Shown here piece by piece: positions 51,367 through 58,349 of a stretch of 64,000 nt of DNA. Both the position numbers and the translations under genes were made by a program. Source of the DNA: Chloracidobacterium sp. (lineage in GTDB: Bacteria; Acidobacteriota; Blastocatellia; Pyrinomonadales; Pyrinomonadaceae); NCBI GenBank assembly GCA_016711345.1, contig JADJTD010000001.1, positions 1,798,001 through 1,862,000 of the forward strand. Direction: 5' to 3'. The number at the start of each line of letters is the position of its first letter. Within the stretch, counting starts at the first letter, position 1. The notes beneath the pieces were generated by a model. That model made no database searches and was not told the DNA's origin. It worked only from the letters and a program-made list of their open reading frames with translations.

Positions 51367-51873
51367 TCAGTAACCTATAAGCAGTATTCCCCTTAGCGGC
51401 AGATGTAAGCGGTTGGAAATGTATAGTGTCTCAAGAAAGGTGAAAACATGAGTAAAATCATCCTTCTTTCGATAGTGGTTGCGAACCGCGACTACTAAAT
51501 ACTCCACGTCAAACATCATGCAGGCTTGGAAAATATCCTTCAAAAACTGATTGTTGTCAATTGCTCGACCGGCTTCGACCTCGATGACTATCTTTCCGTC
51601 CGCACTGATTGCATCAGCATTAAAAGCTTTATCAATCTGATTTCCCAGACCAAAAAGAACTGGAACACCAATCTTTTGAATCTTCGATTTTCCTTCTTCG
51701 ACTTTATATCCGACGTTCTCAAGATGAGGACGAAGAATTGCCAAAACGTCGTTGCTCGGAAGTTCGTGTTTTGGTGAGGAAATCTGGTCATCACAAGTCA
51801 TAAAACAATCGATCACTTCTTGGATCGATTGCGTGATGCGCTGTGAGCGTGGAAAGAACTGAAAACGAATCAT
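51367..51873 (-). CDS. Putative PD-(D/E)XK restriction endonuclease
   Basis: A 168-residue protein with a PD-(D/E)XK-like core: AFNADAISADGKIVIEVEAG (acidic residue, then E-V-E on the next strand), followed by FLKDIFQACMMFDVEYLVVA. The second part (HVFTFLETLYISNRLHLPLR then GILLIGY) is conserved-looking in relatives associated with restriction systems. It overlaps the upstream 82-residue gene (ATGA) and lies close to a truncated cytosine methyltransferase gene, which supports a restriction role. No cleavage specificity can be read. Confidence 0.65.
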   Translation of the reverse strand: MIRFQFFPRSQRITQSIQEVIDCFMTCDDQISSPKHELPSNDVLAILRPHLENVGYKVEEGKSKIQKIGVPVLFGLGNQIDKAFNADAISADGKIVIEVEAGRAIDNNQFLKDIFQACMMFDVEYLVVAVRNHYRKKDDFTHVFTFLETLYISNRLHLPLRGILLIGY

Positions 51874-52118
51874 TGAACCTCTCTAAGTATTTTTGTCGTC
51901 AATGCTTCATCCGACAATCGAAACTCGGCGGGAGCAATGAAATAAAAAATATGTTCATCCACGGATTGAGCCTCTCTTGAAATATATTGTCCAGTCTCAT
52001 CCATTAGAAGCTGATTGAGATTGTGTGACGCAACTCGACAAGTTCCCCAATCTTCACCAAAATCGAGAACCCTCAAGCCAAAGGATTTGCCGTTAAATTC
52101 AATCGCGTCGTTCGTCAT
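51870..52118 (-). CDS. Small protein linked to the restriction gene
   Basis: An 82-residue soluble protein of unknown family, with an N-terminal strand pair (IEFNGKSFGLRVLDF) and a C-terminal helix (LTTKILREV). It overlaps the endonuclease gene by 4 nt and begins 10 nt after the truncated methyltransferase, so all three were one operon. It might be a regulator or accessory subunit; this is not supported by sequence. Confidence 0.5.
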   Translation of the reverse strand: MTNDAIEFNGKSFGLRVLDFGEDWGTCRVASHNLNQLLMDETGQYISREAQSVDEHIFYFIAPAEFRLSDEALTTKILREVQ

Positions 52119-52128
52119 CCCTAAAAAT

Positions 52129-52476
52129 TCAATTTGATTTTACTTTTTGAATACTTTTCCGATTCGGACGCTTATCTGCCAAGATGCGCATAAACTCAAA
52201 GAACAATTGACCACGGGCATCTTTTATTCCCCTAAGCGCTCCTGCTTCACTCCAGCTTTGGCAAGGTGGGCCGCCAATTATTCCGTCGCAATCAGGAACT
52301 TCATCTGAGCTTATATCTCGTATGCTTCTGGTATCGAGTTCCGTTCGTTTATGGTTTTCGCGATAAGTGTCCCAAATTGTCTTGTCATACTCGTTACCCC
52401 AAACAACATCAAAGCCAGCCTTCTCGAAACCAAGATCAAGCCCACCCGCGCCCGCAAAAAATGAAACAACTTTCAT
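52129..52476 (-). pseudogene. Truncated cytosine-5 DNA methyltransferase (N-terminal part)
   Basis: A 115-residue N-terminal piece of a C5-methyltransferase. Motif [21 protein letters not shown] and motif IV with the catalytic Cys, [18 protein letters not shown], are intact. The frame ends at 52129 soon after [18 protein letters not shown]5-methyltransferases need a further 200 or more residues with motifs VI, VIII, the target-recognition region and IX-X. These are absent, probably through an internal deletion. The gene cannot be functional, leaving the neighbouring nuclease without a visible partner methylase. Confidence 0.85.
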
Positions 52477-52562
52477 AGCAGATTACTTAAATAATTGGTC
52501 CCGTTAAAGAAGCAAAGAGATGTCTGATTATACTCAATTAGAGCATTACACAAAAGGTACCC

Positions 52563-52883
52563 TTATTTTGGCTCGCTCAAATTCTTCGGCAATCTCCCTT
52601 GCTCTTTTCTGCGGCGGTAGGTTTCGTTTTCAGGACAGCGATTGATAATGTTTCCCATATGCCAATACGTATTCCCGTCATAATCGAAATAAATTTGTTT
52701 CGTGTCGTAAAAGTCAGATTCGTATCCGAAGTTGTCAATGTGCTCCGCCAATGCGTTGAACATAACCCGGTCAACTTGCTGCTGAACAATGTACTCGTGA
52801 GGCCAAGTCGCGGCATACGTCTTGGAAAATATCCACGTTGAATCTCGGATGAACTGCTTTAATTCGTCAGAAAAACTGATCAT
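52563..52883 (-). CDS. Conserved hypothetical protein
   Basis: A 106-residue soluble protein (SDELKQFIRDSTWIFSKTYA, WPHEYIVQQQVDRVMF, YDTKQIYFDYDGNTYWHMG). It resembles a small widespread bacterial family of unknown function, often found in accessory regions. An aromatic-rich core suggests a compact alpha/beta fold. ATG start; no operon partner. It lies between the methyltransferase remnant and the HigA remnant. Confidence 0.65.
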   Translation of the reverse strand: MISFSDELKQFIRDSTWIFSKTYAATWPHEYIVQQQVDRVMFNALAEHIDNFGYESDFYDTKQIYFDYDGNTYWHMGNIINRCPENETYRRRKEQGRLPKNLSEPK

Positions 52884-52912
52884 AAAAGACTACTACGATC
52901 TCTGCAGCGATC

Positions 52913-53017
52913 TTACATGGCGTATGGTTCGTCAGATTCTTTCTTTTCCGCTGGTTGTAGATCATAGACCATTTGCAGATTAGCCAAAAAGTCGGGCGAC
53001 GTTCCGAAGATCGAGCC
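52913..53017 (-). pseudogene. C-terminal remnant of a HigA-type antitoxin
   Basis: Reading from a stop at 53018-53020 (upstream) down to TAA 52913-52915, the frame gives GSIFGTSPDFLANLQMVYDL then QPAEKKESDEPYAM. The phrase FGTSPDFLANLQMVYDL matches the XRE-type HigA helix region (FGTSPEFWLNLQxxYDL). The N-terminal DNA-binding part and the HigB toxin are missing. The break lies 6 nt from the vapC stop, so the VapBC module seems to have replaced the rest. Confidence 0.65.
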
Positions 53018-53022
53018 TTAAC

Positions 53023-53451
53023 TTAAAGCCAGACTATCTCGATCTCTGTTTCGACTTGTTTGAACTCGGGGTCGCCGGTAACGAGGGTGCAGGAAGTCTG
53101 GTCGCTGCTGTTTGCGGTTCTGACAACGAGGGCGGCGGCGAAGCAGTCGGCGTAGGAGATGGCGCCTTTTGCTTTGTAGGCGGCGGCGGTGCTTGTTAGT
53201 TCCCAATCGGCTTCGACAAAGTCGATACCGATTGCCCGGATCTCACGTACAGCTTCGTCGGCGTCTTTTGCAGAACGCCGACGGGCGATTGAGTACCAGA
53301 CCTCGCCCACATTTACAACGCTCATTAGAAGCGGAATGCCCGCTTCCTGCGAGTCGGCTATGAGATCGGCGACCTTTTCGCCGGACGGCTCGTCTTGGAA
53401 GTATGCAAGGATTGCCCACGAATCGAGCACGATCGATTTTGGTTTTTTCAT
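53023..53451 (-). CDS. vapC: VapC-type PIN-domain ribonuclease toxin
   Basis: A 142-residue PIN-domain toxin. The four acidic positions of the PIN site are visible: Asp in VLDSWAILAYF, Glu in VNVGEVWYSI, Asp in ISYADCFAAALV and Asp in LVTGDPEFK. VapC cleaves tRNA or mRNA. It follows the AbrB-type antitoxin gene by 15 nt, in a clear antitoxin-toxin order. ATG start at 53451. Confidence 0.92.
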   Translation of the reverse strand: MKKPKSIVLDSWAILAYFQDEPSGEKVADLIADSQEAGIPLLMSVVNVGEVWYSIARRRSAKDADEAVREIRAIGIDFVEADWELTSTAAAYKAKGAISYADCFAAALVVRTANSSDQTSCTLVTGDPEFKQVETEIEIVWL

Positions 53452-53466
53452 GATCTTCGATGAAAG

Positions 53467-53712
53467 TTAACGATCTCTATCTTCCCTTTCTCGGTCGCGG
53501 GCCCGCGAAGCCTCAAGTTCCTCAACCAGTCCCGCACCGCGAAACTTCCCGCGAAGGCTATGAATGTATTCGCGCGTGATCGGCGTGAGTATGATCTGAG
53601 CGTTCGCTTCGTCAAGCTTGACGTGAATGCGCGTGCCAGTTTTTATGCCGAGTTTTCTACGAACCGATGAGGGTATTACTACTTGTCCTTTGGTTGTAGC
53701 TGTTGTTTCCAT
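53467..53712 (-). CDS. vapB: VapB/AbrB-type antitoxin
   Basis: An 81-residue protein with an N-terminal AbrB/MazE swapped-hairpin DNA-binding domain (TATTKGQVVIPSSVRRKLGI then KTGTRIHVKLDE) and an acidic-basic tail (EELEASRARDREREDRD) that likely wraps the toxin. ATG 53712 was chosen over an in-frame opening at 53739. It precedes vapC and has its own strong promoter with an internal inverted repeat. Confidence 0.9.
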   Translation of the reverse strand: METTATTKGQVVIPSSVRRKLGIKTGTRIHVKLDEANAQIILTPITREYIHSLRGKFRGAGLVEELEASRARDREREDRDR

Positions 53713-53729
53713 ATTTACCACTGTCACAT

Positions 53730-53758
53730 ATTGTAGCACTTACAAAAAAGTAAGTCAA
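53730..53758 (-). promoter_or_regulatory. vapBC promoter with internal operator
   Basis: On the minus strand TTGACT (53753-53758) and TACAAT (53730-53735) are 17 nt apart. Perfect arms ACTTAC and GTAAGT (53738-53755) lie in the spacer, where a VapB dimer or VapBC complex could block polymerase. Confidence 0.65.
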
Positions 53759-53911
53759 TCGAGCTTTATCTTACTTTTTTTACTGGATTACTGTCGTGAA
53801 ACGAAAAAATAATGAACACAAGGATAAACGGTACGATAAGGCGCTCTGATGAACGCATGTAGGCGAAATGGTGAAGGCGGGGATAAAGCGTCGTGGGAGG
53901 ACGAGTTTTCC

Positions 53912-53990
53912 GGTGGCTTTTTGGGGTTCTAAGATGGCTTTTTGGGGGGTCTCCGATGGCTTTATAGAGGTCTGCGATGGCTTTTTGTGT
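53912..53990. repeat. 21-nt tandem repeat array, copy 3 of 3
   Basis: Four units of 21-22 nt: (G/A)(A/G)TGGCTTTTTGGGG-like start and a variable tail (TTCTAA, GGTCTCC, TCTGC). Same element as at 9342 and 28940. The rest of the vapB-ttcA spacer (53759-54075) shows no gene. Confidence 0.8.
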
Positions 53991-54075
53991 CCATGACGGC
54001 CCGAAAACCGCTTCAAACCCTTATATTTATTGGGAAATAGGCGCGCCACCGTGTGAAATTTGGGAGCGAAATGGG

Positions 54076-54975
54076 TTACTGAATGATCTCGGCGGCGACG
54101 CTTTGGAATTCCGGATTCTGAATTTTGAATTGTGAATCAGAGTGGTCGAAAACGTCGTCGAGTTCCTTTTCCACCGAGCCGTGGCCTTTTGGAATGGCCT
54201 TTATCATCGGCTCAAAGTTGCGAAAATCGTAGAGCTTGTTGTCGAGCAGGTGCGAGCCTGTGACGTTTGTCAGAGCGGTCATCATCGTCTGGCGGATGTA
54301 TGGCGTTTCCTTTTCAAGCTCGTTTATCAGCCGTTTGATGCGGGCACGTTTCAGGTTTGGCTGCGAACCGCACAAATTGCAGGGAATGATCGGGAACTTT
54401 TGCTCTGTCGTGTAGGCGACGATCTCTTTTTCCTGGCAATACGCCAGCGGGCGGATGATCGTGTTGCGGCCGTCGTCGCTCTTAAGTATTGGCGGCATTG
54501 CCTTTAGCTGGCCGACGTAAAAGAGATTCATCAGAAAGGTCGCGATGATGTCGTCCGCGTGGTGGCCGAGCGCGATCTTTGAACAGCCTTCTTCGACGGC
54601 GACGTTGTACAAAATGCCGCGGCGTAGGCGGCTGCAAAGCGAGCAGTACGTCTGGCCTTCGGGAATGTGAGCTGTGACGATCGAAAATGTGTCTTCCTCG
54701 ACGATGCGGTAGTTTACGCCGATCCTTTTTAGGTAATTCGGCAGGACTTCTTCGGGAAAATCAGGCTGTTTTTGGTCGAGATTGACGGCGAGTATCTCAA
54801 ATTTGATCGGCGCACGCTTTTGAACATCCAGCAACAGATCGAGCATCGTGTAGCTGTCTTTGCCGCCCGAGAGGCAGACCATTACTTTGTCGCCGTCCTC
54901 GATCATCGAAAAATCTTCGACAGCACGGCCCATTTTTTTGAGCAGTTTTCCCTTTGTTTTGGTCTCAGCCTTCAA
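54076..54975 (-). CDS. ttcA: tRNA 2-thiocytidine(32) synthetase TtcA
   Basis: A 299-residue PP-loop enzyme that thiolates C32 of some tRNAs, using a [4Fe-4S] cluster. PP-loop [18 protein letters not shown] lies near residue 32. Cluster Cys pairs are in [14 protein letters not shown] and [13 protein letters not shown], with [17 protein letters not shown] between. Length is near the usual 280-310. The C-terminal 20 residues ([13 protein letters not shown]) are encoded by a TGAATTT-type heptamer repeat and are probably not functional. ATG 54975. Sulfur donor may be the cysteine desulfurase at 42509. Confidence 0.95.
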   Translation of the reverse strand: MKAETKTKGKLLKKMGRAVEDFSMIEDGDKVMVCLSGGKDSYTMLDLLLDVQKRAPIKFEILAVNLDQKQPDFPEEVLPNYLKRIGVNYRIVEEDTFSIVTAHIPEGQTYCSLCSRLRRGILYNVAVEEGCSKIALGHHADDIIATFLMNLFYVGQLKAMPPILKSDDGRNTIIRPLAYCQEKEIVAYTTEQKFPIIPCNLCGSQPNLKRARIKRLINELEKETPYIRQTMMTALTNVTGSHLLDNKLYDFRNFEPMIKAIPKGHGSVEKELDDVFDHSDSQFKIQNPEFQSVAAEIIQ

Positions 54976-55205
54976 TATTTAACCTCTATATCCCGAAAAC
55001 CCTAAATTCTGACACGCGCCGCAGGGTTTGACAACCTTAAATTATAACTAGACACGTGACGGAAATGTCATTTATTATATAAGTTAAGACAAACGGGCAA
55101 GGTGGGCTGGCGATCATGTGTACATACACTGGATGCCAAAAGGCGGATTTTCAGATCCCGCGCGTTTTTCTATTAAACTACTTCAGCGAGGTTCAAAATA
55201 AAAAT

Positions 55206-55814
55206 ATGATCAGAATGGGACGCAAAGACGAGCCAGAAACCTACCAGCCGCAAACACCAGTAGCTCCAACAAATCCATACGCAAATGAACCGCAGCCGTC
55301 AACGACTCGCGCCCTTTCAGAGAGCGATTCGATGGCACGCGACATTAAAGAAGGCCGTCTAAGCGGCTTCGTCGGACACGGCACGACATTGAGCGGCGAG
55401 ACGCAATTCCACGCAATGCTGCGTGTTGACGGCCATCTCGTAGGCACCGTTTCGTCCGAGGCCGGTACTCTAATCATCGGAAATAATGGTCAAGTCGATG
55501 CAAATATTTCTGTCGCTGCGGCAATGGTAAATGGTTCAGTAAATGGCGATATTGTAGCTACAGAAAAGCTTCAACTGGGCCGAACTGCCCGTGTAATGGG
55601 CAATATTTCAAGCCCTCGCCTGATCATCGAGGAAGGAGCGATCCTCGAAGGAAGCTGCAGCATGCTCAAGGCCCGCGAGATCGAAGAAGGCGCGTCTTCG
55701 GTTGGTTATGAGGAAGAAGAAGTTATTGTTGTCGAAGAGGTAGAAGAAGACACTCCTTCCTCTCTGTTCGATGATGAAGATGAGGAAGAACAGGCTGGAG
55801 CCGCTGGCGTTTGA
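55206..55814 (+). CDS. Bactofilin
   Basis: A 202-residue bactofilin. A Pro/Gln-rich N-terminal tail is followed by the beta-helical bactofilin core (about 55-150): FVGHGTTLSGETQFHAMLRV, DGHLVGTV, LIIGNNGQVDANISVAAAMV and GNISSPRLIIEEGAILEGSC. A very acidic tail (EEEEVIVVEEVEEDTPS) closes the protein. Bactofilins form filaments at the membrane for shape or pole organisation. The frame opens at 55116, but ATG 55206 was taken as the tail there shows no conservation. A terminator follows. Confidence 0.9.
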   Translation: MIRMGRKDEPETYQPQTPVAPTNPYANEPQPSTTRALSESDSMARDIKEGRLSGFVGHGTTLSGETQFHAMLRVDGHLVGTVSSEAGTLIIGNNGQVDANISVAAAMVNGSVNGDIVATEKLQLGRTARVMGNISSPRLIIEEGAILEGSCSMLKAREIEEGASSVGYEEEEVIVVEEVEEDTPSSLFDDEDEEEQAGAAGV

Positions 55815-55844
55815 GATCTAAACACTACGGTTTATTTGAAAAAG

Positions 55845-55867
55845 GACGGGCAACCCCGTCTTTTTTG
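55845..55867 (+). terminator. Intrinsic terminator after bactofilin
   Basis: GACGGG (55845-55850) pairs with CCCGTC (55855-55860) around CAAC, followed by TTTTTT. Located 30 nt after the bactofilin stop. Confidence 0.75.
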
Positions 55868-55941
55868 TTGTTTAATCTGTCCGCACGCATTATATTAATT
55901 GCAGTCCGGCATTATTCTAAATTACAGGAGAAGAAAGACTT

Positions 55942-56361
55942 ATGTGGAACGATTTTAAGGCGTTCATTGCACGAGGCAATGTTCTCGATCTGGCTATCGG
56001 CGTTATTCTGGGCGCGGCCTTTGGCAAAATTGTCACGACTTTTACAGAAGGAATAATAATGCCGATCGTCGGACTTGTGACCGGCGGAACGGATTTTAAG
56101 ACCAAATTTATTGACCTCAGTGGCAATTTGAAAGCCGGTGCAACGGCCGAGCAGATCGATGCTGCGGTCAAAGGCGGAGCACCGCTGCTAAGATACGGCC
56201 AACTGTTCAGCGATATTTTGACATTCCTGATCGTCGGATTTGTGATGTTCATGATCGCAAAAGCGGCCATGAGTTATTTTGCTAGGTTGGCGGCCCAGAC
56301 TCCGCCGCCGCCGCAAGAGGCTTTGCTCGCTGAAATAAGGGATCTGTTGAAAGCTCGTTAG
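55942..56361 (+). CDS. mscL: Large-conductance mechanosensitive channel MscL
   Basis: A 139-residue inner-membrane channel that opens under hypo-osmotic tension. The family N-terminus is present: WNDFKAFIARGNVLDLAIGV, ILGAAFGKIVTTFTEGIIMP, the second helix LTFLIVGFVMFMIAKAAM, and the C-terminal PPPPQEALLAEIRDLLK coil. Normal length. ATG start with GGAG a few bases upstream. Confidence 0.97.
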   Translation: MWNDFKAFIARGNVLDLAIGVILGAAFGKIVTTFTEGIIMPIVGLVTGGTDFKTKFIDLSGNLKAGATAEQIDAAVKGGAPLLRYGQLFSDILTFLIVGFVMFMIAKAAMSYFARLAAQTPPPPQEALLAEIRDLLKAR

Positions 56362-56418
56362 TGCGGTCAATTCCACAATGGTTTCCCCAGGATCAACTAA
56401 GATTAAGCTTGGTTGGTC

Positions 56419-56604
56419 CTATCCTTTTTTCTTTTCGGGACGCGGTTTGATCGCTGTGGTGTTTGCCCTGGGCGTTACCACTGACGATTTGAATTCCTGC
56501 CCGGCGTTGGTCGCGGCTTTGGCGGACGCGAGCATTTTCGAATCATTCAACAGTTTTTGTGCGGCTTTTGCCGTTTTACTTGGTCTCTTTTTTGCTTTGG
56601 GCAT
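56419..56604 (-). CDS. Small basic protein of unknown function
   Basis: A 61-residue Lys/Ala-rich protein (MPKAKKRPSKTAKAAQKLLN) with AAGGAA 6 nt before its ATG. It lies 14 nt after mnmA on the same strand and could be co-transcribed. The composition is disordered; no family is recognised. The ribosome-binding site and position are the support. Confidence 0.45.
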   Translation of the reverse strand: MPKAKKRPSKTAKAAQKLLNDSKMLASAKAATNAGQEFKSSVVTPRANTTAIKPRPEKKKG

Positions 56605-56618
56605 AAATATTTCCTTAT

Positions 56619-57728
56619 TTAATTTTTAACTATCCAACCGCCGCCGACAACCTCGTCTCCATTATAGAATATTGTGGCCTGGCCTGGTGTAATCGCACGT
56701 TGCGGTTCGTCGAAAACTATGCGGGCGCGATCATCGGGCAAAGTATGGATCGTCGCCGGAGCCGGTTCATGACGGTAACGGACTTTTACCTCGGCGCGAA
56801 CAGGCTCTGAAGGCTCGTCGAACGCAACCCAATTGACGCCTTTGGCGGTGAATTCGCTCGAATCAAGTTCGTTGTCCTCGCCGACGATGATCTGATTTTT
56901 GGCACGCTCGATCTGGATGACATAGAGCGGTTTTTCGTTCGCGATGCCCAAACCTCGGCGTTGGCCGACTGTGTAACGGTGAATCCCGGTGTGTGAGCCG
57001 ACCGTTTCGCCGGCTGTGTTGACGATCTCGCCACCAACAGGCAGTTCGCCGGAGCGGTTTTCGTGATCGAGGTATCGATCAATAAATTCCGAATACTTGC
57101 CGTCAGGGACAAAGCAGATTTCCTGCGATTCTTTCTTCTCCGCAACGTAAAGATCAGCTTCGCGGGCGATGTCGCGGACCTCTTCCTTCTGCATTTCGCC
57201 AAGCGGAAAATATGCCCGTGAAAGCTGGTCCTGCGTCAATTCCCACAAGAAATAGCTCTGATCTTTCCAATGATTTTTGCCTCGAAACAGCCGGTAACGA
57301 TCTGCCGCCTCGTCGTATTCGACACGAGCAAAGTGACCGGTCGCAACCTTATCGCAGCCCAGTGAAACGGCCATTTTATCGAGCGAGGCAAACTTCAAAC
57401 GAGAATTACAAGCGACACAAGGGATCGGCGTTTCGCCGTCGAGGTAGCTCTGAATAAAAGGCTCGACGACCGATTTTTCAAACTCCTTTTCGAGATTGAG
57501 CACATAAAACGGAAAGCCCAAGCCCTCCGCGACACGCCGCGCGTCATAAACGTCATCGAGCGAGCAGCAACGCGACGGCAAAGGGTCGCCGTTCTCATCG
57601 ACGCTGATGCCGCGTCGCTGGTTCCAGAGCTGCATCGTAAAGCCGACCAACTCGTGCCCCTGCTCTTTTAATAATGCCGCTGCCGCCGAACTATCGACGC
57701 CGCCGCTCATTGCTACCGCGATCTTCAT
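56619..57728 (-). CDS. mnmA: tRNA-specific 2-thiouridylase MnmA
   Basis: A 369-residue enzyme thiolating U34 of tRNA-Lys, -Glu and -Gln. The PP-loop is [18 protein letters not shown] at the N-terminus. Catalytic Cys lie in [12 protein letters not shown] and [31 protein letters not shown] and [17 protein letters not shown] complete the family. ATG at 57728. Normal length. It uses sulfur from a relay that ends in a desulfurase. Confidence 0.97.
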   Translation of the reverse strand: MKIAVAMSGGVDSSAAAALLKEQGHELVGFTMQLWNQRRGISVDENGDPLPSRCCSLDDVYDARRVAEGLGFPFYVLNLEKEFEKSVVEPFIQSYLDGETPIPCVACNSRLKFASLDKMAVSLGCDKVATGHFARVEYDEAADRYRLFRGKNHWKDQSYFLWELTQDQLSRAYFPLGEMQKEEVRDIAREADLYVAEKKESQEICFVPDGKYSEFIDRYLDHENRSGELPVGGEIVNTAGETVGSHTGIHRYTVGQRRGLGIANEKPLYVIQIERAKNQIIVGEDNELDSSEFTAKGVNWVAFDEPSEPVRAEVKVRYRHEPAPATIHTLPDDRARIVFDEPQRAITPGQATIFYNGDEVVGGGWIVKN

Positions 57729-57934
57729 AAAACCAAACTTCTATTGTGACAGCCAAGCCGTTTTAGTTGCAAGCTGGTTTTTGTCCCAGTGTCCCGCCTT
57801 TTTTTATCACGGATTGTTGTTTCGCCGTTTCGGAACGTTCCATCGTCGTTTCTGTGCTTGAGTGGAACGCGCAACTCACCATTTTTATTGGAGTTACGGC
57901 GTTTTTTAGTCGCCATTCCACGATTTTTTAAAAA

Positions 57935-57955
57935 GTGTATGACTTTGTCTTACAC
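57935..57955. promoter_or_regulatory. Candidate operator palindrome
   Basis: GTGTATGAC and GTCTTACAC flank TTT; eight of nine arm bases pair. Such a dyad is typical for TetR/MarR-type regulators. It lies about 210 nt from mnmA and 395 nt before the phosphoesterase gene. Confidence 0.4.
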
Positions 57956-58246
57956 GATCTGCAAAACGATGCAATGATTCCCGTTAAAGCATTTTTAAGT
58001 TCTAAAGCCGGCAATTTTTTGCTGGAATGATCGAGCCTGGTCAGAAGGTAAAAGTTGAAAACTAAAAGCTGGAGAGGCAAGACTCATTTTCAAATAACAC
58101 GATCGCCATAGCTAAAACGATCCCCGACTCAAACTAGCGCATTTAGCGGCAAATTGGAATACCAACTTTCTCGATTTGACCTAATTTTCTCGAAATGGCG
58201 TAAGTTTCCGCATATGACGTGATTTTCCGATCAAAAGTCACGAGCC

Positions 58247-58275
58247 TTGAACAAAATACCTTTCGGGCGTATTAT
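58247..58275 (+). promoter_or_regulatory. Predicted promoter of the exported phosphoesterase
   Basis: TTGAAC (58247-58252) and TATTAT (58270-58275) are 17 nt apart. The leader would be about 68 nt with GAGCGGGGA near the ATG at 58350. Confidence 0.55.
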
Positions 58276-58349
58276 TACCGCAAACATGGTTTTATAGTAA
58301 GTTTTCAGTCCTGATTTGCAGTCACAATAGATCGAGCGGGGATAAAGAT

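Larger units (their letters stand above)
57729..58349. other. Long intergenic region between mnmA and the exported phosphoesterase
   Basis: No gene is supported. It contains a near-perfect 21-bp palindrome (57935-57955), a strong promoter for the plus-strand gene (58247-58275), and imperfect inverted repeats such as GTGATTTTC/GAAAAGTCAC-like arms (about 58219-58241). An open frame on the minus strand (57725-57916, Lys/Arg-rich) overlaps the mnmA start and lacks a plausible start context; it was rejected. Confidence 0.6.

Noticed and set aside
53780..54049. Open frame on the minus strand across the third 21-nt array
   Set aside because: Its KPSETPQK-like sequence reflects the repeat unit in one frame; no conserved protein is seen.
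57725..57916. Lys/Arg-rich open frame overlapping the mnmA start
   Set aside because: It overlaps a strongly supported gene start and shows no ribosome-binding site or recognisable family.
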